A stretch of 64,000 nt of DNA from Nonlabens xylanidelens. GTDB lineage: Bacteria > Bacteroidota > Bacteroidia > Flavobacteriales > Flavobacteriaceae. Under the pieces are notes generated by a model that did no database searches, had not been told where the DNA came from, and worked only from the letters and a program-made list of their open reading frames with translations. The stretch is from contig NZ_PTJE01000007.1 in NCBI RefSeq assembly GCF_002934445.1, forward strand, positions 107,257 to 171,256. The letters are read 5' to 3'. How positions within the stretch are numbered: position 1 is the first letter of the stretch; every line of letters starts with the position of its first letter. Both the position numbers and the translations under genes were made by a program. This document shows, in pieces, positions 29,741-36,895 of the stretch.

Positions 29741-30636
29741 TGGCGTTTGAAATTAAAAAATATGGAGCGATAGATATAGGTTCTAATGCAATAAGGTTAT
29801 TAATAGCTACAGTAACTCTCTATAATGACGAGCCGCCTGTATTCAAGAAAACGAGTCTAGTTAGGGTACCTATAAGATTGGGACAAGATGTTTTTGTTAA
29901 CGGAAAGATATCTCAAGAGAACATTGATAGAATGGTAGATTCTATGAAGTCATATCAATTATTAATGGGTGTCCACAAGGTAAAAACGTATAAAGCATAT
30001 GCCACTAGTGCAATGAGGGAAGCGCTAAATGGTACAGATGTCGTTGCAAAAATTAAGGCAGAATCAGGTATCAATATAGAGATTATAGATGGCTCTCATG
30101 AGGCTGCAATTATAGCTATGACCGATTTACATGCTGTTATTGATCAAGAAAAGGTGTATTTATATGTAGATGTGGGTGGAGGTAGTACAGAATTTACTCT
30201 ATTTGCCTATGGTAAAGAGATTGTTTCAAAATCTTTTAAAATAGGTACGGTCAGATTGATTAATGATATGGTAAGTAAATCTTTGTGGGACGAGGCAGAG
30301 GCCTGGATTAAAAAAATTACTAATGCATATGATCATATAGATCTTATAGGGTCTGGTGGGAACATAAATAATATATTTAAAAGTAGTGGTAAAAGAGTGG
30401 GCAAGCCTATTTCTTATTTTTATCTAGTAAATTATTATGAGCAATTGCAAAATTATAATTATGAAGAGCGCGTTTATCATCTTAATTTAAATCATGATAG
30501 AGCTGATGTAATAATACCTGCCTGTCGCATATATTTACGTGCTATGAAGTGGAGTAAGGCAAAAAATATTTATGTTCCTAAAATAGGATTAACAGATGGT
30601 ATTATTAAATCGATTTTTAATGCAGATAAGCGATAA
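29740..30636 (+). CDS. ppx: exopolyphosphatase / Ppx-GppA family phosphatase
   Basis: A 298-residue protein of the actin-like ATPase fold: phosphate-1 motif GAIDIGSNAIRLLIA at the N-terminus, phosphate-2 motif LYVDVGGGSTEFTLF (about residues 138-152), and GSGGNINNIFK. Ppx releases terminal phosphate from polyphosphate or converts pppGpp to ppGpp; the short single-unit form here fits the flavobacterial Ppx/GppA group. It starts on the last base of the ppk1 stop, so the maker and the degrader of polyphosphate are translated from one message. Confidence 0.93.
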   Translation: MAFEIKKYGAIDIGSNAIRLLIATVTLYNDEPPVFKKTSLVRVPIRLGQDVFVNGKISQENIDRMVDSMKSYQLLMGVHKVKTYKAYATSAMREALNGTDVVAKIKAESGINIEIIDGSHEAAIIAMTDLHAVIDQEKVYLYVDVGGGSTEFTLFAYGKEIVSKSFKIGTVRLINDMVSKSLWDEAEAWIKKITNAYDHIDLIGSGGNINNIFKSSGKRVGKPISYFYLVNYYEQLQNYNYEERVYHLNLNHDRADVIIPACRIYLRAMKWSKAKNIYVPKIGLTDGIIKSIFNADKR

Positions 30637-30684
30637 TCTCAAACGTTTACATGTTTAATTTATTACTTTAGAATATAGTTAGAT

Positions 30685-30692
30685 TAACTTTG
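30685..30692 (+). promoter_or_regulatory. -7 promoter element for the barrel protein
   Basis: TAACTTTG, a perfect TAnnTTTG, 18 nt before ATG 30711. Confidence 0.55.
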
Positions 30693-30710
30693 ACAATTAA
30701 ATATTTAAAA

Positions 30711-31286
30711 ATGAAAAAATTTTTACTATTAGTTAGCATTATTTTTTGTGGAGCTACGGCTACTGCTCAAAGATCTCAAGACGTTTTTTATGGATTTCGT
30801 TTAGGTGCAAATTATTCAACCCTTTCAGGAGGTAATGAAAAGTGGGATGATATAGATAGTAGAGTAGGGCTTCATGCAAGTTTTTTTGCACAAGTAGCTT
30901 TAAGTGATAGCTTTTCTTTACAACCAGAATTAGGTGTGTCTGCCTTGGGTGTAAATGAAAAAGAGTTAAGACTTGAAAATGGAGATAATGTACAGTTAAA
31001 AACAAACTGGTTACAAGTGTCGGTTCTAGCTAGATTAGACTTAGGACGTCGTTTATTCATTTTGTTAGGACCTCAAGCAGGTGTTAATGTAACAGAAAGA
31101 GATAATAACGATTATTATAACTATGACTTTGCTGCAGTAGGTGGTATAGGTTATAAGATGGATGAAAACTGGGCAGTAGATGTACGTTATGGTTATGGGC
31201 TTTCTAATATCTTTGATAGAGAATTTGCAGAATTAGAAGATGCAAACAACAGATGGTTTCAACTAGGGGTTTCTTATAAATTATAA
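30711..31286 (+). CDS. outer-membrane beta-barrel protein (porin/PorT-like family)
   Basis: A 191-residue secreted protein with a signal peptide (MKKFLLLVSIIFCGATATAQ) and alternating amphipathic strands such as FYGFRLGANYSTLSG, SFSLQPELGVSALG, NWLQVSVLARLDLG, FILLGPQAGVNV and WAVDVRYGYGLSNI, ending in the typical aromatic/leucine strand WFQLGVSYKL. This is the small 8-strand-like barrel family of Bacteroidota. Ligand or partner unknown. Start at ATG 30711; the in-frame TTG at 30690 lies inside the -7 box. A terminator shared with dnaX follows. Confidence 0.88.
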   Translation: MKKFLLLVSIIFCGATATAQRSQDVFYGFRLGANYSTLSGGNEKWDDIDSRVGLHASFFAQVALSDSFSLQPELGVSALGVNEKELRLENGDNVQLKTNWLQVSVLARLDLGRRLFILLGPQAGVNVTERDNNDYYNYDFAAVGGIGYKMDENWAVDVRYGYGLSNIFDREFAELEDANNRWFQLGVSYKL

Positions 31287-31316
31287 GTTACACTTCTGTA
31301 GATATACTATATAAAA

Positions 31317-31349
31317 AAAAGCCTCTTAATTTTTAAGAGGCTTTTTTTT
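31317..31349. terminator. bidirectional rho-independent terminator
   Basis: AAAAGCCTCTTAA / TTAAGAGGCTTTT stem with a 3-nt loop, A run before and T run after, between the convergent barrel gene and dnaX. Confidence 0.92.
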
Positions 31350-31367
31350 GTGCGTAAAATTTTAATT

Positions 31368-33202
31368 TTAAAAATCTAGGTCAAATGTTCTTCTCAATAG
31401 GTCTACTGCAGGGTTTTTCTCTACTAGTTTAGAAAATTTATCTTGGTCTGTATAAACGTATTTTTTAGTAACGCTTTTATCGACGGCTATTTTAAAATCT
31501 ATAAGGTAATTATTGAGTTCTCGTTTTAAATATTCTAATATCTGACCTTGTGACTTTTCAAGATCTTCTTTCATAGATTGATTAGGGAATCTTAGTTTTA
31601 TAGTAGTACCTTCTAAAACAGGTCTGTCAGCATTTATTATACTGGCTAGAATAAGCTGCCCTCTTTCTGTTAAATGCTCTACATATTTTATCCAGACATT
31701 GGTTAATTGTTCTTGAGTAAAATCTTCTTCTGGTAGTTTATCATGAACGACTTGCTTACCTTGAATACTTGCAATGTGAACCTTTTTAGCCTCTATTCCT
31801 TGTATGGATAGGCCGCTCACCTTTTTCTTGCTCTTGGCAAACAAAGCTTTTCTTGCTTCTTCTAGTGATCCAGACACTGCAGGTGATGGTGCGCTAGTAA
31901 TAGTGGTGTTAGTTGATTTTTCTACAGGAGGTTCATTAACTACAGCAGTTTGCTGTGTTGTAGATTGGGTCTGTTTATAATTTCCTGAATTCTCAGTAGG
32001 TGGAGAATTAGGAGAGGTTACTTCTGGTGTATTGTGGCTCTCTTTGCTAGATACAGTTTTTGCTGTACTAGTCTGTTGAATTGCTGTATCATTAAAGTGT
32101 GTTGCAGGAATGATGTAGTTTACATCATTTTTTTTTTTGCTTCATCAGAGGTGATGGAGGCAAGCTGCATGAGAGTTAATTCAACTAAAAGGCGCTGGTT
32201 GCGACTGGCTCGATAATTAAAATCGGCCTGGTTTGCTATTTCTATTGCCTTCCTTAAAAAGTTAAGATCAACGTTTCTAGCTTGTTCTAAGTATTTATTT
32301 TTAGTTTGATCTCCTACTTCTAACAATTCGATAGTACGCTCATCTTTGCAGACCATTAAGTCTCTGAAATGTGAGGCAAGACCACTTACAAAATGCTGTC
32401 CATCAAAACCCTTAGTCATGATAACATCATAATCTACCAGTAATTGCGGGATGTTGTTTTCTAGTAATAAATCTGTGACTTTAAAGTAAGTCTCTCTATC
32501 GAGTACGTTTAGATTTTCAGTAACTGCCTTAACGGTAAGTTCTTTACCAGAAAAGCTAACTACGCGATCAAATATAGAAAGGGAATCTCTTAGCGCTCCA
32601 TCTGCTTTTTGAGCTATAATTTGTAGCGCATCTTCTTCGGCAGTGATACCTTCTTTAATAGAAATACGCTTTAAATGTTCACGCATGGCGCTTACAGTAA
32701 TGCGTTTAAAATCAAAAATTTGACATCTAGATAAAATCGTAGGTATGATCTTATGCTTCTCTGTAGTTGCTAGAATGAAGATAGCGTGTGCTGGCGGCTC
32801 TTCTAGTGTTTTAAGAAACGCATTAAAAGCTGCATTTGATAACATGTGTACCTCATCAATAATATAGATTTTGTACTTACCTACTTGTGGTGGTATACGT
32901 ACTTGATCTACTATACTTCTTATCTGGTCTACACCATTGTTAGAGGCAGCATCCAGTTCAAATATGTTAAAGGCAAAATCTTCATCGGGATCATATTCTC
33001 CACTTTCATGGTTGATCTTTTTTGCTAGAATACGTGCGCAGGTAGTTTTTCCTACACCTCTAGGACCAGTAAATAACAATGCTTGTGCTAGGTGATTGCT
33101 TTTAATTGCATTCTCTAGTGTCTGTGTAATAGCGCCTTGACCTACGACATCTTCAAATGTCTCAGGGCGGTATTTTCTAGCTGATACTATAAATGGTTCC
33201 AT
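31368..33202 (-). CDS. dnaX: DNA polymerase III subunits tau/gamma (full tau requires a -1 shift at an A11 run)
   Basis: Clamp-loader ATPase gene. The zero frame (33202 to 32120, 360 residues) carries the AAA+ module: Walker A GPRGVGKTT at 46-54, Walker B region IIDEVHMLS, SRC motif ILSRCQIF, and the collar region, ending at EAKKKMM-stop. It lacks the zinc-binding cysteines of E. coli DnaX. Just before that stop is A11 on the - strand (T11 at 32128-32138). A -1 shift or one inserted A gives EAKKKNDVNYIIPA and stays open through a Gln/Thr/Ser-rich linker into the C-terminal domain (SGSLEEARKALFAKSKKK to LLRRTFDLDF), about 611 residues, the normal Bacteroidota tau length. Known dnaX genes use slippage at A-runs to make gamma and tau. 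Confidence 0.9.
32120..33202 (-). CDS. dnaX: gamma-like short product of dnaX (unshifted frame)
   Basis: The unshifted translation product, 360 residues: complete AAA+ domains I-II and collar domain III, without the tau-specific tail that contacts polymerase and helicase. It ends two Met codons after the A11 run. Listed apart because it is expected to exist beside the full-length product if the run acts as a slippage site. Confidence 0.7.
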   Translation of the reverse strand: MEPFIVSARKYRPETFEDVVGQGAITQTLENAIKSNHLAQALLFTGPRGVGKTTCARILAKKINHESGEYDPDEDFAFNIFELDAASNNGVDQIRSIVDQVRIPPQVGKYKIYIIDEVHMLSNAAFNAFLKTLEEPPAHAIFILATTEKHKIIPTILSRCQIFDFKRITVSAMREHLKRISIKEGITAEEDALQIIAQKADGALRDSLSIFDRVVSFSGKELTVKAVTENLNVLDRETYFKVTDLLLENNIPQLLVDYDVIMTKGFDGQHFVSGLASHFRDLMVCKDERTIELLEVGDQTKNKYLEQARNVDLNFLRKAIEIANQADFNYRASRNQRLLVELTLMQLASITSDEAKKKMM

Positions 33203-33206
33203 AGGT

Positions 33207-33214
33207 CAAAGATA
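33207..33214 (-). promoter_or_regulatory. -7 promoter element for dnaX
   Basis: Reads TATCTTTG on the - strand (TAnnTTTG), only 4 nt before the dnaX ATG, implying a leaderless or very short-leader mRNA. Confidence 0.5.
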
Positions 33215-33282
33215 CTTTGCTATGATCGTATAGCCTTACTTTCTAAGAGTATAATTTCTGTAAATTATCAACATTTATTAAC

Positions 33283-33290
33283 TAGTTTTG
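33283..33290 (+). promoter_or_regulatory. -7 promoter element for rnpB
   Basis: TAGTTTTG (TAnnTTTG), 6 nt before the start of the RNase P RNA helix P1, the spacing expected between -7 box and transcription start. Confidence 0.7.
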
Positions 33291-33296
33291 CAGCAT

Positions 33297-33616
33297 AGCA
33301 GGTCGCCTTATCGATCTTGTGTAAACAAGGTAGGAAAGTCCGGACACCGTAGGATAACATAGCGGCTAACGGCCGTCGTTTTGTTTTCACTTTTGTGTAA
33401 ACGAGATAGGACAAGTGCAACAGAAAGTATGTACAGGTAATGCTGTAGTGAAACCAGGTAAACTCTATGTGGTGAAATGTCGCGTAAATCAGAGCTCGAG
33501 CGCTATCCGCGCGATTCTGAAGGGTAGGCAGTTTGAGATAATAAGTAATTGTTATTCTAGATAAATGATGAGGTATTCAAGCAATTGAAGAACAGAATCC
33601 GGCTTATAGACCTGCT
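33297..33616 (+). ncRNA. rnpB: RNase P catalytic RNA (type A)
   Basis: About 320 nt. P1 is formed by AGCAGGTC (33297-33304) and GACCTGCT (33609-33616). The P4 strands appear as AGGAAAGTCCGGACACC near the 5' end and ACAGAATCCGGCTTATAGA near the 3' end; ACAGAAA and GGTAAACTC conserved regions lie between. It processes the 5' ends of tRNAs. The 3' end is only 4 nt from the stop of the convergent lipoprotein gene, and there is no clear terminator. Confidence 0.97.
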
Positions 33617-33620
33617 ATTT

Positions 33621-34145
33621 TTATATTTTAGAATTACGTTCTTTAATTCCAGCTATGATATCACTTACTTGATCCATAGTAAAATCACCACTTATTTGAA
33701 GTCGCCCTCCAGAAATAGGGCCACTATTTACCATCGGTGCGCTTACTACTTTACCGTTAACTATAACGAATAAAGGGCTTTTATTTTGAAATGCTTTTTT
33801 TGTAGCTTCATACCATTTATCGTGAGCACTTTCGTGTAACTCTACAGTAATTACAGGATCACCTATTGGACTTACTTCTCTTGATAGGTGTTTAAAGTCT
33901 CTTGCAACTATAACAGGTGTATAGTTTATAAAGTAAAAATTTTCAGGAGAATATTCTAAAGTATGCGATAAACTAGTCTCATTAACGCTTTCTGTATATA
34001 TTCCATCTACAAATTTTCCTGTGGTTTTATTTATATTTTCAGCTTGTTCAACAGTATGCCCGTTAAGGTGCAGCTCTTTTTTGTTGAAAATACTGCAGCC
34101 GTTTAATGTTATAAATAGCAAAATTAAAAAAGTAGACTTTATCAT
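33621..34145 (-). CDS. lipoprotein with SecD P1-like domain
   Basis: A 174-residue lipoprotein (signal with lipobox FITLNGC, lipidated C17). The C-terminal half resembles the periplasmic P1 head of the translocon subunit SecD: VTVELHESAHDKWYEATKKAFQNKSPLFVIVNGKVV, then SAPMVNSGPISGGRLQISGDFT, which mirrors the SecD stretch with DGKVxSAPxV and ITGGxxxIxGxFT (from memory). There is no membrane domain or SecF part. It may be a free-standing periplasmic module derived from SecDF; function unknown. Stop codon abuts rnpB. It begins 27 nt after the end of the membrane-protein gene upstream on the same strand. Confidence 0.78.
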   Translation of the reverse strand: MIKSTFLILLFITLNGCSIFNKKELHLNGHTVEQAENINKTTGKFVDGIYTESVNETSLSHTLEYSPENFYFINYTPVIVARDFKHLSREVSPIGDPVITVELHESAHDKWYEATKKAFQNKSPLFVIVNGKVVSAPMVNSGPISGGRLQISGDFTMDQVSDIIAGIKERNSKI

Positions 34146-34172
34146 ATGAGGGTATTTAAAACTTTTACTGTA

Positions 34173-34715
34173 TTATCTATCCCAACCATGTATTAGGTAT
34201 TCTTTTTCAATGATTTTTACAGCTGGAAGTATTTCATTGTTAGATTGAAACCATAATTCAAATCTTGCAGGATAAAACTTATCAAATGTACCTTCGTGAA
34301 TGGCTGTTTCTTCAGAACGCAATTGATATAAATTATTAGTTGCGTCTATAATTATAGAAGTTCGATCCTTAAGTAATTCAGGCATTAATTCTATGTTACG
34401 TTCTGTTTCATAGCCTTTTATAAATAGGGTTCCTTTAGAACTAGGTTGGTACCAACTATAAAACGTGTAGCCATTATAACCATCACCTATAACTAATAGG
34501 TCGTTACTTTCTTTATGAATATGGTGTAATGAATCTTTCTGTGCATAATTTAAATAGGGTATTGGTTTCTTTAAATACTCATATTTTTCAGGGATTTCAT
34601 AAGTTCCAAATCGGTGGTCCTGATAAGTATAATAGAAAAATATGCCAATGAAAATCAAGAATATTATAATTATCAAGCCTACTAAAGAGCCTATTATAAT
34701 TAAAAATACTTTCAA
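34173..34715 (-). CDS. membrane-anchored conserved hypothetical protein
   Basis: A protein of about 180 residues: one strong N-terminal helix (KVFLIIIGSLVGLIIIIFLIFIGIFFYY) and a soluble domain (DHRFGTYEIPEKYEYLKKPIPYL to KEYLIHGWDR) with several aromatic strands. I do not recognise the domain. I choose TTG 34715, which lies 8 nt after the rsmD stop and behind purine-rich GAGGAAGAAGAG; ATG 34751 (MDLVVRKKSSEILK) is an alternative that overlaps rsmD by 29 nt. The frame is open further, but there it is only the rsmD antiphase. Last or near-last gene of the rsmD cluster. Confidence 0.7.
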   Translation of the reverse strand: MKVFLIIIGSLVGLIIIIFLIFIGIFFYYTYQDHRFGTYEIPEKYEYLKKPIPYLNYAQKDSLHHIHKESNDLLVIGDGYNGYTFYSWYQPSSKGTLFIKGYETERNIELMPELLKDRTSIIIDATNNLYQLRSEETAIHEGTFDKFYPARFELWFQSNNEILPAVKIIEKEYLIHGWDR

Positions 34716-34722
34716 TATTTCA

Positions 34723-35280
34723 CTACTCTTCTTCCTCACTACTAGGTCCATTAAAGAAACTGAAAACGGTACCGCCATAACGGCGCTCGTTATCAAAATG
34801 CTCGCTACTAGATAGAGAGGTATGCTTAGAATGCTCAATAATTAGTATGCCATCTTCTGCGAGAAGTTCATTTTTAAATACATATTCTGGTAATTTAAGA
34901 AAGTCTTCTTCTTCTAGCGCATAAGGAGGATCGGCAAAGATGATGTCGTACTTTCCTTTATGTTTTTCTATAAACTTAAAAACATCTGCCTTGATAGTGT
35001 CTATCGGGAAATCTAGTTCTTCGGCAGTTTTTTTAATAAATGCAATACATGGATAGTGTTGATCTACTGCTAGAACGCTACCAGCGCCGCGACTACAAAA
35101 TTCATAAGCCATATTACCACTACCAGCAAATAGCTCTAACATTTTTATATCATGAATATGAATCTTATGACGCAATATATTAAATAAAGCCTCCTTTGAC
35201 ATATCTGTAGTAGGTCTTACAGGTAAATTTTTAGGTGCCGATATACGACGTCCTTTATGTGTTCCAGATATTATACGCAT
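34723..35280 (-). CDS. rsmD: 16S rRNA (guanine966-N2)-methyltransferase
   Basis: A 185-residue Rossmann methyltransferase modifying G966 of 16S rRNA. Landmarks: MRIISGTHKGRRISAP at the start, RPTTDMSKEALFNIL, SAM-binding loop LELFAGSGNMAYE (48-60), VDQHYPCIAFIKK, and the catalytic DPPY at 117-120 in FADPPYALEEEDF. The tail is very acidic (SSEEEE). The start overlaps the upstream DUF3822 gene by 10 nt, an arrangement I recall as common in Bacteroidota. Confidence 0.95.
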   Translation of the reverse strand: MRIISGTHKGRRISAPKNLPVRPTTDMSKEALFNILRHKIHIHDIKMLELFAGSGNMAYEFCSRGAGSVLAVDQHYPCIAFIKKTAEELDFPIDTIKADVFKFIEKHKGKYDIIFADPPYALEEEDFLKLPEYVFKNELLAEDGILIIEHSKHTSLSSSEHFDNERRYGGTVFSFFNGPSSEEEE

Positions 35281-36044
35281 ATGATTTGTTCTAGGTAATT
35301 TGGGTAATTTTCTTCTTGAGTTACGTATCGCACATAGGTGTATAATAGCTCTAAGAGTGCCTCGTTTTTCTCTTCATTACATACCACCATTTTCATGGTC
35401 TCTGGATCGAGGTCATTGTGGTGTGTGGTAAACATAGTGTAGTATAAAATGTCTTCTATCGCATCATGAGGGAAAAGATTATGTGCGACTAGTTTTCCTT
35501 TGTTAAAAATAGAAAGGTAAAAATGACTGTCTTTTATATCTAGATAAACTTGTGGTTGTAATTCTATGGTAGATTTACTTCTTGCCTCTAGAATACGAGA
35601 ACTGTAATGATAGTACTCATAACTTCCATAACGTTCAAAGAAGTAATTATTTATGTTAGAATAAGCTATGTAAACGGTATTTACACCTGTTTCACCCAGG
35701 TTTTCATCTACACTTAATACATCTGTCTCAAGAATTCTAGCATTGTATTTAAGATAATCTGCTGCATGGTCTTCATTGTATAAAAGTGCAGGGACGCTTG
35801 TAAAAATGTTGTGGTGGTAGAGTAGGGTAGCTTTCGCGAAAGCGGAATCCAAAAAAGACTCTTCTCTAAAACAAGTCTCAATAATTTGTAAAATCTCAAT
35901 AGGATTTGCACTGTGCTTAAATTCTTTATGTAAAGAATCTATAATTCCTGTTGAGTTATAGGTATAAAAAGAAAGTCCATCCTGATGAATCAGGACGGAC
36001 AGTTTCTTTATGGTGTCGTTAGGACTAGTTGTTGTTAGGTGCAT
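35271..36044 (-). CDS. DUF3822 family protein
   Basis: A 257-residue protein, actin-like-fold DUF3822 family by overall pattern: KKLSVLIHQDGLSFYTYNS at the N-terminus, NIFTSVPALLYNEDHAADYLKYNARIL, VYIAYSNINNYFFERYGSYEYYHYSS, and the second half beginning QPQVYLDIKDSHFYLSIFNKGKLVAHNLF. The function is unknown. Start ATG 36044 overlaps the upstream gene by 20 nt; a longer reading to 36080 looks spurious. A palindrome copy at 35830-35843 encodes Ser-Ala-Phe-Ala-Lys-Ala in this gene. Co-translated with rsmD. Confidence 0.85.
   Translation of the reverse strand: MHLTTTSPNDTIKKLSVLIHQDGLSFYTYNSTGIIDSLHKEFKHSANPIEILQIIETCFREESFLDSAFAKATLLYHHNIFTSVPALLYNEDHAADYLKYNARILETDVLSVDENLGETGVNTVYIAYSNINNYFFERYGSYEYYHYSSRILEARSKSTIELQPQVYLDIKDSHFYLSIFNKGKLVAHNLFPHDAIEDILYYTMFTTHHNDLDPETMKMVVCNEEKNEALLELLYTYVRYVTQEENYPNYLEQIICV
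35830..35843. repeat. dispersed palindrome, copy 8 (inside the DUF3822 gene)
   Basis: 14-bp perfect core GCTTTCGCGAAAGC; the outer C of the 16-bp form is missing on one side. Ala-Phe-Ala-Lys-Ala frame on the - strand. Confidence 0.93.
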
Positions 36045-36777
36045 ACTGTCTCGGCCAGTTACCACTAGTAGTAATCTCATCTAGGCTACCTACAAAAATA
36101 GTAGGACCATCGATCGCTTCTACACTCTTAATCTCTAATTCGTCTTTTACTAGTCTTTCTGGTTGATCAAAAAGAATGTCTTTCTTATCTGCTACCGCAC
36201 GGAAAACAGGAACTCTATTCTCTTTGTCTATTACTACATCAGTTTTAAGCTCTATAGAACCAGGTGTTCCAGCTACTTGATACTTTAATAATTGAGAAAC
36301 ATCTACATCTCTGAAAAGAGAATCTTTTACAGATGTAAATCCTAATGTGTCTGTTATTGTAATTTCTTTCTTATAACCATTAGGGTCATTTGCACGTAGT
36401 CTAAATTTAAGGTTACGCTCTTCATCAATTACAGTACTATCACGTTTTTGAGTAAGTGCAAATTTTGCGGTGTCTACAAAACGAGCTAGTTTGTTAATGT
36501 CATTTGAATACGTACCAGTAATTGATTTGTGAGCATTTTGTGCTTCACGTAATTTTACTAGTTGACTAACTATTTGCATGTAGCGTTCTTCTTTTGCTTC
36601 GGCAAATTTTACTGGCTCTTCGATAGATTTGTAAAGTTTGTACCCAAAGAATCCACTTACCGCTAATAAGGCGATGATAATGATAGGGTGAAACTTTTTA
36701 GGAATCTTGTTTATGAATACGGCTAGTAGGATTAGTACTATTAGACCTAAAACAACTGATATAATTAAATTGAACAT
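36025..36777 (-). CDS. conserved membrane protein with pseudopilin-like region
   Basis: A 250-residue protein with two N-terminal helices (about 2-23 and 30-48), followed by a basic-acidic helix KFAEAKEERYMQIVSQLVKLREAQNAHKSITGTYSNDINKLARFVDTAKF (about 57-106). That stretch resembles the segment after the membrane helix in pilins and pseudopilins (helix, then GTYsndixxL). The rest is beta-rich and ends QYAPNNN. No prepilin cleavage motif is visible, so the likeness is only partial. First gene of the cluster with DUF3822, rsmD and the 34173 gene; -7 box at 36813-36820. Confidence 0.72.
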   Translation of the reverse strand: MFNLIISVVLGLIVLILLAVFINKIPKKFHPIIIIALLAVSGFFGYKLYKSIEEPVKFAEAKEERYMQIVSQLVKLREAQNAHKSITGTYSNDINKLARFVDTAKFALTQKRDSTVIDEERNLKFRLRANDPNGYKKEITITDTLGFTSVKDSLFRDVDVSQLLKYQVAGTPGSIELKTDVVIDKENRVPVFRAVADKKDILFDQPERLVKDELEIKSVEAIDGPTIFVGSLDEITTSGNWPRQYAPNNN

Positions 36778-36812
36778 ACTATTAATGGTTTAATGCTATT
36801 TTTCAAAGCAAA

Positions 36813-36820
36813 CAAATCTA
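36813..36820 (-). promoter_or_regulatory. -7 promoter element for the rsmD cluster
   Basis: Reads TAGATTTG on the - strand (TAnnTTTG), 35 nt before ATG 36777. Confidence 0.5.
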
Positions 36821-36895
36821 CAATTTTTTTTCACTCATCCTAGCTTGAGATATGAAATTTGAGTTAAGTTTATACTCAGTTTTCCACAATTTGCA

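Noticed and set aside
31368..31877. A separate gene for a 169-residue hypothetical protein downstream of dnaX
   Set aside because: It is the tau C-terminal domain of dnaX; the frame is open back to the A11 run and joins after a -1 shift.
33585..33773. 62-residue frame overlapping the 3' end of rnpB
   Set aside because: Starts inside the RNase P RNA and runs antisense through the SecD-like lipoprotein gene.
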